DNA of 64,000 nt from Sycobia sp. Sy_11 (taxonomy: Eukaryota > Arthropoda > Insecta > Hymenoptera > Epichrysomallidae). A program made the translations under genes and the position numbers. The notes beneath the pieces are model-generated. The model worked only from the letters and a program-made list of their open reading frames with translations. It searched no databases and was not told the DNA's origin. This document shows positions 37,160 to 50,070 of the stretch, one piece after another. The stretch is taken from assembly GCA_018907035.1 (NCBI GenBank), contig JACCIC010000036.1, positions 2,327,501-2,391,500 of the forward strand, given 5' to 3'. The number at the start of each line of letters is the position of its first letter. Within the stretch, counting starts at the first letter, position 1.

Positions 37160-37350
37160 TTATTTAACGTCGCTCTATTTATGCTTCCAAATATTGCTGC
37201 TAATCAGCAACGGAGGTCTACGATGTGTTTGTAAACAAAGCACATGTAAATTACTAAAGTGGTGCTTGTGTCAAGCGGCCGAGACTGGGATTTGAACTCG
37301 GATCACCAAGTTCCTAGTCCTTCGCTCTAGCGATCGAGCCATCGTAGGCC
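37160..37350 (-). repeat. tRNA-derived SINE, copy A
   Basis: On the minus strand it begins ggcctacgatggctcgatcg. It has a perfect D-stem-like GCTC/GAGC pair (A-box region) and a B-box-like GAGTTCAAATCCC inside a CCGAG/CTCGG stem. A tail follows with tttacatgtgctttg, tgtttacaaacacatcg and gcataaatagagcgacg. The copy at 54951-55142 matches along its length. It begins about 170 bp after the protease homolog stop codon. Confidence 0.85.
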
Positions 37351-38820
37351 TCTAAAACTGCCTTTTAATATTAGACTTTATTATTTATAGAAAATGTTTT
37401 GGAATTATAATAATAGTTTTGTAAAGAAGATGAATGTTTTTAATGAAAATAGAAAACAAGAACAAAAAAATAACAACACCCGCAGAAATCTATAAATGGT
37501 GATAATAATAGTCTGTATTAAATTAATGATGAATTTAATTCCATCTTCATAAATTGTAGTGTATATTAATTGGATCTGCCTCTTGACGTATGTATATTGG
37601 AACATGAAAACAATATCTTTTGCATTTGAACTGGTTCAATTGAAATTGAAATAATCTAATTTTTCAATTTTCTAGATCTGGTTTTTATTTATTTTTCATC
37701 ATCGCTAATGATATTTTACGTGTTAATATATGTATATTTGTTTAACTCTATATGATTAAAAATTTGTTATTATTTTGTTTTTATTATTTGTATACTGTAT
37801 CCAACGAAAATCTGCTTTAAAATAAGGAACACTACATTATAACACGGAAATAAAATCAGTACACAACTTGCGAAAGACATCTGTGCATCTTCTATCATAT
37901 TTTTCAATGCTAAATTCAAATATGTATGTTCATTAATAGCATTCGAAAACTACCACAGTTCAAATCTAAAAATTAACTAGTATTTTAACGTTCTTATTGT
38001 CTTTATAAAATAATATAATTATAATTATAATCACATTGTCTATTCTTGTTTATAAACACCTCCCTAGTTTTAAAATATAAAATTTTTCAACAAAGAAAAC
38101 ATATAAAAAATAAAATAAATAGAAAATAAATAGAGGGGGTAATTCTAAATAAGTACAGTCTAACTGTTTTTGTAATTATAATTATATTATTTTATAAAGA
38201 TATGACAGCGTATAAATATTATAAGAGCGATAAAAATATTTATCAATTAGCTTACAATAGTCAACATCAGTATAATTTTAAATTTGAAACCTAAAACTCC
38301 CAACCTACAAATCAAATGTCCACCAATCTCAACCTCACTAATTCAAGCCTGACAAGAATACAAATCTACAAATCGTAATTGCGCACATACACCAAGCCAA
38401 AAATCTCTAATTATCAATTAAATTTTTTGTAAATATAGAAAACTCATGACATACTAGATCAAAGTTTATTAATTTATCTATTTAGTTATAAATTAAATAC
38501 TAATGTCAACTTTTGTACCTATAACTTAATACATTTTATATATGTACTTATAACATTTCTGTCAGCATATTCAATATGTTTGGAATTTGAGCTCGGTATA
38601 CGTCTGTATCTCGGTAAAAGGGCAATCTATAGTCCCTTAAGAAAATATATTAAATAAATAACTCAATAAATATATTGTTTCATAATCTGCATCAAAATGA
38701 ATTGTTTTTTTAACAATCAATTTTTCTCAATAAGCTTACTGTCTTTTTCATTCGACTTCTTTTATTCTCAGTCTATCATTAGAAATATAATCGATTAATC
38801 ATACATCACTTTCTACATCG
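37351..38820. other. AT-rich spacer, no gene seen
   Basis: No exon or repeat recognised. Confidence 0.55.
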
Positions 38821-39838
38821 TTGTTATCAACGCAAAACGTTTTCGACGCTCCGCAACATCTCTCGCAATCCTTCTTCCCTTTATTGTCATCTTTCTTTCG
38901 CTATTGACGACTGCGTGGGTGTCTGAACTTATATCAACACCGTTCGACCTGAACCATACAGAGGTCGGACATTGTAATCTAAATACATTGGATTAAGACG
39001 CCTATATAGCGTATTAATCTATGTGCCCGTGTACACACACGCCCTGGCGCCATATATATATCATGTCTTGTCTTTCTCTACATTCTTTATCTTTTGGTCA
39101 CGAGGAGCTGATTCAACGATTTGACATTCCATTTGGCCTTCAAAAAGCCGGCTATTCCCTTTGTTTATATAATTTTAATATTAATGTAGTAAGAAACATT
39201 CGATTATATGATAAAAGATTTTAGGCAAACGATGAAATAATATATATTCAGGATCGCCTTTGGTACGATGGAGGATTTTTCTGCAATGTAGATATCTATG
39301 GAAGTCTGAATAGGCCACGATATATCGGAGAAGCACTACGCCCAAATTCATCTCTTTTCCGAAATAAGCGCTCCCGCTTTATGCCGCCCAAGTCTCGCGT
39401 AACGTGTGATAAGGAGAGGGAGGAGGCAAAGCTTTAATTGTCTTATCGGGAGACGAAGTGAGAGGCACTACTCTAACAGCCGGTGCTTCCACGTCAAACT
39501 TGCACTACAATACAAAAGGTCTCGTTCTAATTGCAGTTTCGCTTAAATATGCATAGTTATATATGTTTATATACAGCAGAATAGCTATAACGTAGAGGTG
39601 TACATTGAGGGAGACAAATTATAAGAGTTTATTCGCGTTCGGTTGTAATTCAGAATTGAGAAGGGGAGGAGATTGCGAAGTGTCAATCGAGAGTTGTGTT
39701 TGAACACGGGCTCTATACTTTTTAAAGTAATGCAGCAGTGCTTGTTCGGCGCGCTTTGGATAACTTACCTCTATTGTGCTCGCCTGCCGGACTCTCGTGA
39801 CTTACGGAAAAGAGAATGATTTTCTTTTATGAGACAAC
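38821..39838. other. Mixed-composition spacer, no gene seen
   Basis: GC content is somewhat higher than the surroundings. A frame at 39021-39224 has no recognisable motif. Nothing else supports a gene. Confidence 0.4.
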
Positions 39839-39887
39839 TTTTTCTCTTTCTCTCTTTCTCCTTCTCTCTTTTTCTCTCGCTCTTTCT

Positions 39888-39926
<39 letters not shown>

Positions 39927-39975
39927 ACTGCGTCCTCTTCCTCTCTATCTCTCTTTTTCTCTCTCGCCATCTCTC
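39839..39975. repeat. Imperfect CT-rich simple repeat
   Basis: Polypyrimidine region of CT units broken by TTT and CGC. A pure (CT)n core lies at about 39895-39920. Confidence 0.85.
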
Positions 39976-42900
39976 CCTATCTTTAGAAGTTACGAGTACT
40001 CTTAGCCAGAGGATTTTGAAGCATGGAAAAATAAGTTTTTATAGCTGTTCCAGTTGCATTAACAACTGAAATTGAATATGCGTGTTCTAGCTATTAAATA
40101 ATGAAATTTTGCTGAGTGAAAGTCTTTTAAAAGAATAGAAAGTGGAATGCGATATAGTTTCAGATAATTAGAAAAGTATTACTATATAAAAATACTATTC
40201 TAAAATTATTACTCTTATAAAAACATGTTGAAAGTACCAAAATCACTGGATAGTTGAAATTTTGAAGTTAGAGTGTTGAAAATTTGTTTTTCCCGCTGCA
40301 GTTGTGTGTTTTCTTTGAAGCTTAGAGATAATCGTATTTTTTTTCTCGTATCGATAACAATCTGTATAGAAAAATATCAGCTTAAACTTATCAAAATTAA
40401 ATTACTCGTTAAATTAAAAAAAATTTCTTATTGAGTGCTAGAAGTTCTTCAAGAAGGTTTATTGAATCAGAAATCTCTATTCAGATTGAGTGGTACAAAT
40501 GATTTTCTGAACGCGGAGAGACTGACAAAAATTGGTGACATCGTAGCCGAGGAATTCGACACAGCCGTTCTTTTCTTATGAATACCTCCAATGCAGAGTA
40601 CCCATGGATTGTTACATCAATACGAATAATAAATTGACTTATTTGAATTTAGTTAGAGTGATAATTTAAATTTTTTCTATTATAATACGTGTAATAATAC
40701 CCAAAGAATAATGAAGAGAAATCTGTAGAAATAATGAAAAACATTTTTAATTTTATGCACTAATTTTTTTATTGTCTGTTCTTCGGTTTATTTGATTAAA
40801 TATTGCTATTTTTGACAAATATAAACTTTTATTGATGTAGTGCTGTTCGAAGACAGCGAATTTTATATAAATTATCGTTTCAATATTTAATAATACTTTC
40901 AAATATTCAAATAGAGAGCATAATTATTAAATAAAACTTTTTATTTAACAATCAATTTTTAATAATCTCGACATTACTATAATTATATAACATGCATTTG
41001 TTTGTGATAAGTTCCTTTTTGAAATGAATCGTTGATAAGGAATTCGGAAAATTATCAAATATCTTTTCATCTCGACATTTCTTTCTCAATCTACTGCTTT
41101 GAATTACGAATAAACCTGTATATTCTAAATGAAATTTTGGAAATGTCAATATACAGTATGCAAACATTAAATATTCATTTAGCTAAAATAATAGAATGTT
41201 GTATCTAAAACTTTCATATATATTATAACCTCTGTATTCATTCTTTAAAAGCTGACTTTTTATTTTATTATTTTATATAAACCACAACCCGTTAAAATAT
41301 ATGCATCTGAAAAAAATTGCTAAGCAGAAAATACATCACTTTTATTACATCGCATTTTACGAGTCTATACGCATTTTTTAGAGAAATACGAAATTGCAAC
41401 GCCATGGAGCAGAAATACCTTCGTGTTATCTCGTCGTGGAAGGGGAGGGTGAGCGCTAGCGCTGACCAACAAATAAATATGGTCTATTCGTGCAAAGTCT
41501 AAAAACTATATAAAAAGAATAAAGATATATAAAGGAATAGAATAAGAAGCTTATGGCTATAGATAGCTAAATAAAGAAGGAAAGAGTCAGCAAATATATC
41601 AGGCGACAAAAACAATCGGAGTTCGGAAATTTCGCCTGGCTATCGTATCGTTTACTCGAATAACCATGAGTCTCGACTCTCTCCCATGCCGATGCCGTAG
41701 CTAGTAAATGTAACTTACTGTACACCTTACCGAAGCTACTGCTAAGAAAATTAAAAGGAATTAATAAGTTTTTTTTAATTTTCTTTAAATTAGCTTCAAT
41801 TTATAAACTTTGAAAAGATATGTCAGTAAAATGTAATTAATATTATTATACATATATAGATAAAATATTATTATACATTTATAGATAGAATCAAATAACC
41901 AATGCGATTAATTTTTGAAAATAATAAAAAAGTATCGCATGCCAATCATTGGTAAAATTACCATTCCTATAAAATTCTCAAGCTTAAAAATCTCAAAGTT
42001 ATCATAGACGTAATCCTATCGAGCGAGAGATTCAAAGAACTCCAACGAATTTGAGGTAAAACATGCAACTATTATATTATTCACCAATTGCTCAAACTCT
42101 TAAGAGCGAATTTCATTTTGCATATACTTTCGAAATTGAATTTGCGCAGAATGTAGTAAAATTTACTCCTTTTCTAAATTATCCAAGATCGAAATATCTA
42201 ATCAAAAAAAGCGTTCTCAAATAAAAGAAATTTTAAAAATTCAAAGGTTTTATCTCGAGCAGCAGTTGAAGTCTGTGGCTATACGCTCTCATCTCTCCTG
42301 CTTCACAACAGTTCAGCGAACACTATGTAAACTAAAGAGTCTATCACCTACTATATATAAAATAGTACAAAGTAAGCTTGAGTTGAAAAGAGAATTCGAG
42401 CGAGCGTACTTTAGCCGGGGAAAAAGATAAATTCGGTCAGCAGCGAAATCCGCTTGCGTGCTAGGCCATTTCGCATCGATAGATATATACATGAAATCAA
42501 CGTCGCTTGCAGGGAGCAAATGAATTCAGGCGAATACGCACCTCCGTGTGCGCGCGCGCCAATTGCAGCTTTGTAAAGGAACGAGATGAGAGCTTTGGAT
42601 TTATCGTCGAAGGGAGCAAGATGAGAAGGAGATTTTTAATAAGTTCTGTCGCTATCGTCCAACGTTATTGGAACGAAGTTATTATTAAAATTTAGTGCTC
42701 ATGTTTGTTCAACAATTCCGGACTTTCCAAGCGAATTTACTTCACGAGTACTTTTAATGATTGATATTTAATATTTCAAAACAATATGGCTTTAGATTTC
42801 TGATTATTTTATAGGAATTGGTTTTGTTTTACAATCATTAAATTATACGTGTAATAAAAGAAAAATCGATTTCCGATATCCTTCAAGTTATTATACATTA

Positions 42901-43100
42901 ATAGATAATTATATGTATATATTTACAGTTTTCGTTGATATATCTATGTATATTATGTATATTAATAAAGAAAATAAATCATGACTTAATTCTTTAATTA
43001 ATTATAAAAGAACAAACTGGTCATATTTATATAATATATATTGATATTCTATGAAATAATTAATTTTCAAAATTCATAATTTAATAGTTTTTTAATGTAT
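39976..43100. other. AT-rich spacer, no gene seen
   Basis: Short higher-GC patches occur at about 41400-41480 and 42360-42660. None carries a convincing exon. Confidence 0.5.
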
Positions 43101-43315
<215 letters not shown>

Positions 43316-43737
43316 CGCAATACGGTGGGGAATTCGATTGTACTTAAGTTGATCAATTTTTATTTATCTCTCTATGTTTTTTTCTGTGATAAGGAAATCA
43401 TGATGTGATAAATGAATATGAAATAAATGTACTTTGAATGATATATTTATTATATGAATATAAATATTAATATGCTAATTTTTCTATTTATATACATATT
43501 ACGGTTTGTCACCACGAGGTGTCAGACATATCTATACTTAAAATATAATATCAACTAAAAATGCTAATGTATTCACTGCGGCTTTTTGATTCTGCAATGC
43601 TTATATGTTAGAGCAGCTAGAAAGAGTCATCCATGATATTTCGAACTTTACAAAGCTATCGTAAGCGTAATCCCCATAAGTGCTTAAGTATATATAAATC
43701 CTAGGTTTTTGTTTTTTAAATTAGAACAATATTGCAG

Positions 43738-43845
43738 AGTTTTATGGAACCCTATGTACGAAGGCTGGCGATGCTTTGCTTCAGCGAGATGCTCGGGCAG
43801 ATCTACGCCTGGGAGTATCTTTTCAAGGCTCTTTCATTAAAATAA
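43738..43845 (+). other. Candidate short terminal exon, unassigned
   Basis: A T-rich run and ttgcag (acceptor-like) precede an open frame containing MEPYVRRLAMLCFSEMLGQ that stops at TAA (43843-43845). The stop overlaps an AATAAA signal at 43841-43846. The segment is GC-richer than its flanks. No upstream exon was found and the peptide matches no family I know, so it may be a fossil or chance. Confidence 0.2.
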
Positions 43846-43849
43846 AGAA

Positions 43850-45395
43850 TTTTTAAAATGAATGCACTACTCAATGACGCAATGGAAAATATATAGCCAA
43901 TAAATTTTTTCATGTTCTGTATTGCTTGCAAAAATATCAGAATATAAATTATCAATGAAGATTTTTATCCAAATAAATATTGAATAGGCCACTTTCTATT
44001 TTTTACTTTTTACTTTGGATTTCATAATGAAAGATTCGGAAACATTGGAATACCACGTGTCGATCAATATCGTTATCATACAAAATTGTAATCCGCTATG
44101 CTAATTAGTCATGTGGAAATTAAAATCAGTGATCTTGAAAGCCCCTAAATTTTAAAAGTCTTTCTAATTAATTAATTAATCTGACAATTACAGCTAATAT
44201 TTCGACTCATTATGAATTCAGTCTGAAAAACGCTCGCTTCTACTTTGCTGGTAACAAGAATGAATTTTAATTATTTTAATGTTAGTTTTCCTAGAAGAAG
44301 GCACACAAAAACATCGGATTGAAATCTATAATCTGTATTTCTCCTATTTTCATCAACCATAAAAAATAAACTACTTACGTTCCGCTGTGACGCAAAGTAG
44401 CAATGGTTCATTCAAAGATTTTAAATGTTTATATTTAAGTTTAATGACAGACAGCTTCATTAACCGTAAAATACACATCTGCGCGACACAGTCCTTAATA
44501 CCTTAATATTTTTATATACTAATCTTTTCTTATAGATTCAAATAAACTACAAATATAATTAAAGCCCAACCATAAATCATGGCGATCCAAGAGTAATCGT
44601 AAAGCAAAAATGCCGAGACTTTGCGAGACATCAATAAGCAAATTGCGATACGTCAGGACAACCCCCGATGCAATGAATCTCTAATTACTTGATGGTTACG
44701 ACAGCTTTGACTACTCGAGACGCGTCTATCGTTATAAACACCTCTCTCTCGCGCGCGTGTTTTAACGTCGGATCCAAAGCGATTTCCAATTAAACAAGCG
44801 ACGTCCGATATTTAAACAATCAGGCCAGATACGCCCGGAACGCTAGCGCCAGATACGCCCGCTCCGATTCCTGCGTCTCGCTGTTGAGAAAATTCCACGT
44901 ACTCGTCAGTGCCCGGATTCTTGCTCAGTTAGGAAGAATCACGGGAACGAATGAATGGGTGAAGGGGATAAAAGTATCGAATGGTAGCAAAAAGAAAAAA
45001 CATTTGAACCACGCATAAGTTCATTCTGTTCATGATGTAGAAATGCTTCCGGCCATACGATAATCTCTTTAAAACTTTTTTCCCTGTTTCTCAAATGATT
45101 TTAATGACAATAGCTGGACGTTTCATACGTTCCTATTACGTACGCACGCGCAATATATATGTTATCTGCATCCATATATTCTGTATGCATTATTCTCTAC
45201 ATTCAAATATTTCTAGAAAAGTCATATTTTAAATATTAATTAAAAAAAATGCTTGGACGATTATAGTTATTGAGAATCATTCACAATGCTTATTAATAAG
45301 TCCAATATATATAAGATAAATTCGATATGCATTTTATCTCATTTATATTTCATTTTATTTATATTTATTTATATTTCATTTATATTTATCTCATT
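43850..45395. other. Spacer with a GC-richer patch at 44690-44960
   Basis: AT-rich except for a CpG-containing patch (for example agatacgcccggaacgctag, which partly repeats as gccagatacgcccgctcc). No gene seen. Confidence 0.45.
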
Positions 45396-45970
45396 CATAT
45401 TTTATTTCTCATATTTAACGCGAGCTCTTTTCCTCTCACTCTATTTCTATCTTTCTCTGTTTCATGTTTCAAAAATTCTATATTATTCTATATTATTCTG
45501 TTTTATATACATGTATATTAATTTGGAAATTATTCACAATAAAAGTATTATTACGGTGTTCGTTCGTCATTGTGTTTCTTGCTTGGTTCTTTAATTTATT
45601 ATTATTTAATATATTAATATATATATATATGTTAATATATGAATGTAAAGTAATAAGTATCAAAACTTTAAAATTAAGGTTTTCAATGTTAGGCAATGCA
45701 AATAATGTTTTATATAAAACTGTATCATACACATGCTGTTATATTTATAATTTTGTACGTTTAATTAAAACATTAAATAATTATGAATTCAAGAACCAAG
45801 CAAGAAATACAATGAAGAACGAACACCATAATAATACCTTTACGGTGAATAATTTCCAAATTAATATACATTTATATAAAACCTCTCGAATTTTTGAAAC
45901 ATGAAACAGACAAAGATAGAAATAGAGTGAGAAGAAAAGAGCTCGCGTTAAATATGAGAAATGAAATATG
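45396..45970. repeat. Second foldback element: about 215-bp inverted repeats
   Basis: The left arm (45396 to about 45620) is matched in reverse complement by the right arm (about 45761 to 45970) around a loop of about 140 bp. Shared landmarks include tttctcatatttaacgcgag, tgtttcatgtttcaaaaatt, tatattaatttggaaattat and tttcttgcttggttctt. The arms differ by scattered substitutions. Opposing frames from the two arms encode nearly the same peptide by symmetry; neither is a gene. It is unrelated to the foldback at 15.5 kb. Confidence 0.85.
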
Positions 45971-46191
45971 GCTAGACAGTAGCGCCACCGACGATATAGA
46001 ACCCCCTACGTCGTACCAAAAGTATACACAGAGAGTTGAACATGGACGTTCACGTACAATACATTAGAAAACTTTCGAGCTGAAATGTACACAAACATAC
46101 ACGCACACACATACGTGCACTAGTATTTGCGACACATTTCACCCGGCGTTATTTCAATTTTCCGCGCGAACCAGCTTTGTTCGTTTGTCGC

Positions 46192-46194
<3 letters not shown>

Positions 46195-46248
<54 letters not shown>
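46195..46248. repeat. (CT)n microsatellite
   Basis: About 27 CT units. Confidence 0.95.
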
Positions 46249-46251
<3 letters not shown>

Positions 46252-46986
46252 TATATCTCCGGAGGTCAAATCTATGGTATATAAGAAAAATACACTTGTC
46301 GATGTAGAATAAAAAAAATCCTATTGTCAGTACGCCGCTTCTACCACACGAATTTTCGTAAACAAATTTATTGCGAATCAGCATGAAGTTTTCGGTCTTC
46401 TTTGAAAAGCATCATAAAAAAATAAGAGCAGCTCCCGCGCGTAGGCAAATTATGAATGCCATTCGATATAGTTTTATTATAGAAGCCGTACATTTTTTAT
46501 TTATATTCTAATTTATTTATAGTAAAAAATAAACACGAAAAATAAATGCGCAATAGGCAGAATATTTTTTTGGCTTGATTCGTATAAAAATGATTGATCT
46601 CAATTATCAAACACTACATGATAAACGTGGGCTTATAAATTTAAATATTTTTCTGAATATAAAAATTATTTCAGTAATTGTTAACTGCATAAAATTAAAT
46701 TAACAAAAGTTTCTTTCTACAGATTTTTTATAGGATTATATGATTTAATTTTAATTTATTTAAATTTTAGTATTATTATTCAAACGTTAACTATTTCTGT
46801 AGATCAGTAAATTTTTATTTCTATATTATTACTTCCAACGAATCTTCTTTTACTAAACTCGCAACACAAATTTTTTACGCTATTCTTATCCTGTGAGTGC
46901 GCTAGGTCGATGCACCCACAGCAGCAATATATACAAACAGAAATTAGGTCACGAATCTACGTGACCCCAGTTCTCTCTTTTTCGCG

Positions 46987-46990
<4 letters not shown>
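46249..46990. other. Spacer, no gene seen
   Basis: AT-rich, nothing recognisable. Confidence 0.5.
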
Positions 46991-47021
<31 letters not shown>

Positions 47022-47026
47022 CTAAA

Positions 47027-47062
<36 letters not shown>
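46991..47062. repeat. (CT)n followed by (TA)n
   Basis: CT units at 46991-47010, then TA units at 47032-47062. Confidence 0.9.
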
Positions 47063-47065
<3 letters not shown>

Positions 47066-47168
47066 CTTTGTTTCTGCCTTTGTGTGTCTCTTTGAGTTTC
47101 TCATTCGCTATAAAGTTATTGCTAAAAGAGCAAGAAAGACAGAAAACAAGGAAAAAGCAATCAAGTAC

Positions 47169-47170
<2 letters not shown>

Positions 47171-47212
<42 letters not shown>

Positions 47213-47242
47213 GTGCGGGTGGGTGTGTGTGTATGTGCGTGT
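47171..47242. repeat. (TA)n with adjoining (GT)n
   Basis: TA units at 47171-47207, then an imperfect GT run to about 47242. Confidence 0.9.
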
Positions 47243-48439
47243 ATTTTATATCATTATTTTATATCCCTATCGCTGATACATTTAGTCATGACCTCGCACT
47301 GATGGAATGAATTTGAAGATTACCTCATTGCGAAGTTTGCGTTAGAATTAAAAATGATATCTGACTGATATCACATGTGAGGACGAACAGTAAATAGATG
47401 CTCTGTATAACAAGAGTTAATACAAAAACATTTCGACCAGTCTGTCTCAATTTTTGATAAAACGTTCTCGTGGCAATATTCAAGCTTTAAACAGAATAGC
47501 TAGCAAAGGGATGAATGCCAATGCTCGTTACATAATTTTCTCTGTGCGCAAATTTCGGTATAAAGTATATAACTACATCTAAAATTTAATAAATTTAACT
47601 AATAGACCCGACTTCCAAATGATGCTGCGTAATAAAAGAAGATTATTGGTCATTTTTCGCAATTATCGAAGTTTCTAAATGAAAAATCTCATAAGGGCTT
47701 AAGCGAGCTCATGTTAAATATTGATTCCTATTTCGATACTATGACTTTCTTTTAAAATGAATCAAAATGAATCTAACGTATTTGATCGCGTAAAAAAACT
47801 CTTAAACAATTTAAGAAGGTTTTGATTACGTAAATTTTCAATCTTCAAGTGAAATAATCAATATTAAGGAAGACATTACTGAAAAAAAATAAATTATTTT
47901 TATTTACGTCGAATTATAAATTTTTTGATAAATTACGTACCAAAGATCAAAGTTTGATATTTTTATTTACATTTTTGTACTTTTCAAGTTGTATAAATTA
48001 AAAAAATATCAACGCCAAATCAATATATTAAAATATTATTTAATATTATCTTAATATCTCGAAGTCACAATTTTCAATTACAATTAAAACTTTTTTACAT
48101 TATAAGATGTAGCTTACAATTATCAGTATGGCACAATTTCATTTAAATATCTTTGTAAAATTCTAGATTTTAAAAATCGATCTATTTGCAGATCTATGTT
48201 TGGTAAAACTAAAAACAAATCCTGTTTATTCAGATTTATTGTACAGCTTTATTTTTGAAGTATACAGTGTTGTGGATTGCTGATTCTCGCCTCAGACAGT
48301 AATAAAAATGGGTTGGAAATGTTAGTTTGTGAAGGTCGCGATAAGGAATACAAAATAAGACGAAAAGGGAGAAAAAGAGAGAAGAAAAAAATATGGTGTA
48401 ACCAAGTTTGCCGAATGAAAAGCAGATGAACAGACATAG

Positions 48440-48440
<1 letters not shown>
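47243..48440. other. AT-rich spacer, no gene seen
   Basis: No exon or repeat recognised. Confidence 0.5.

Positions 48441-48441
<1 letters not shown>

Positions 48442-48526
<85 letters not shown>
48442..48526. repeat. Compound (TA)n-(GA)n microsatellite
   Basis: TA units at 48442-48471 switch directly to GA units at 48472-48526. Confidence 0.95.
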
Positions 48527-48529
<3 letters not shown>

Positions 48530-48607
48530 AAAGAAGAAAATAGAGTAAAGTTTGTAGAGCATTATTCTTTAACCTCGGGAAAGCGAGCTGCTATGTCTCT
48601 GTCTGTC

Positions 48608-48611
<4 letters not shown>

Positions 48612-48648
<37 letters not shown>
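48612..48648. repeat. (CT)n microsatellite
   Basis: Pure CT tract, opposite in strand sense to the nearby GA tract, so the two could pair as a hairpin. Confidence 0.95.
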
Positions 48649-48651
<3 letters not shown>

Positions 48652-48769
48652 CCTCTCTATCTCTCCACTAAGAAGAGGCAATTCTCAGGATGTGTTGTCC
48701 TGAAAAAGAGGGAGAAAAGAGGAAGGTAAGAAGAGATGAAGGGAGGCAAACTTTGCCATAATGGAGTGC

Positions 48770-49250
48770 GCCGACGACCAATTGCATAATATAAAGTTCA
48801 CGATGAGCCGCTCCCTCCCCCACCCCACTCCCGACCGTTATTGAACCCCTTTTGAGTTAAAATCCTCGGGACGGCGTCGCGACGTGTTCTTCGCCCTGCC
48901 CCGAAAAATCCCCGCAAATATAGATCGCAAACACAAAGATGCGGGGCGAGGCGGGTCGACAAAATGTGCGCTTTTGCCGGGCTAAGTGGCCGAGTCTGCA
49001 TTCGACTCCCTCCCCTCTTCTGCCCCAACCCAGATAACATTTACTTCCGCAATAATCGAACACCCCAAGAGAACCAACGGGATGGGGGGATTTTTGCGCA
49101 GGGTAGAGGTTAGCCCGATAATGAAAAGTGCGCTGAGTACTATAGGGCCAGATGAAGCCTTTGCAGGATTCTGGGCTATTTTAAAGCGGGGGTCCATACT
49201 AGAGATGAGAAAGTCAAAAAAATTATATGGACGAATATATAAGATACACT
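48770..49250. other. GC-richer block, possible exon or regulatory DNA
   Basis: About 480 bp of higher GC. Frames are open on both strands (for example 48986-49252 on + without an ATG start, and 48982-49311 on -). None resembles a known protein. It may be a promoter-type island or an unidentified repeat. Confidence 0.25.
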
Positions 49251-49769
49251 GAAAAATGTTATTAAAAAAATTCGAATTTATGTAAAGAAATAAAAACCTA
49301 TTATTTAGCATTTCTTCTTGATGTTTGTGCAGGAAAATTTAAATGATCTAAAGTTAGATATTTTAATAACTTTTAGTCTACTATTAAAATAGGTATCAAA
49401 AAGATAAACTTTCGCGAACAAATGTCGAGCTTTTTATTATTTTGTTTAATAAGGAAAATCATCTTTCAGTCTCGTCATTTCTTGATGGAATTATTCAATG
49501 TAACCTATAAGCATAGAAAATAGCAAAGCATATGAAATTCAACACTAAGTTAATTGAATGAGAAAAGGAAAGATGACTATTCGATTGATAAAAAATAACG
49601 ATGCTCTACTGAATGTTATCTAATTGTAAAAATTAAAAATTATACGTATAATATTCGAAACATATAAATTATACTTATAATTATACAAGAGAAGTGGAGT
49701 TTCTATAAATATAACATAAATTAATTTAGGATAAGGATAGAGTACATATAGTAGCACTGAAGGTTTTCA

Positions 49770-50070
49770 TTTTAGTTCAGTCCTGGAATATAAACCGGAG
49801 CGTGGTCATTTAAGGTACATTTAAAATTAAGGTAGCGGGGGCAATCAAGTTGTCCTTTGCCAGCATATAATATAGATTATTTTATTTTATTATTATTTTA
49901 TTTTATTATTTTTAATTTTTAATATAATTTATTGTAGTAATAAGCTCTATTTCAGATTCTTCGGGGGTGATAATAAACAAGGACAGTTTGACTATTATTA
50001 TATCAGTATAATATATTATTGTATAAAGACTGTAAGACCGATAAAAATGTTTATTAATTTATTTAATTTT
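49770..50070 (+). repeat. Dispersed repeat copy 2
   Basis: Matches the copy at 4144 through gtggtcatttaaggtac-like sequence, caagttgtcctttg, a (TTTTA)n stretch, gattcttcgggggtgat, caaggacag, gtataaagactgtaa and ataaaaatgtttattaattt. The ribozyme-like core is badly decayed here (cctggaatataaaccgg). An extra TA-rich insertion lies between caaggacag and the end. Confidence 0.7.

Noticed and set aside
45464..45904. Two opposed frames that encode almost the same peptide, suggesting a duplicated gene
   Set aside because: The similarity is produced by the inverted repeat arms; there is no start, domain or splice evidence.
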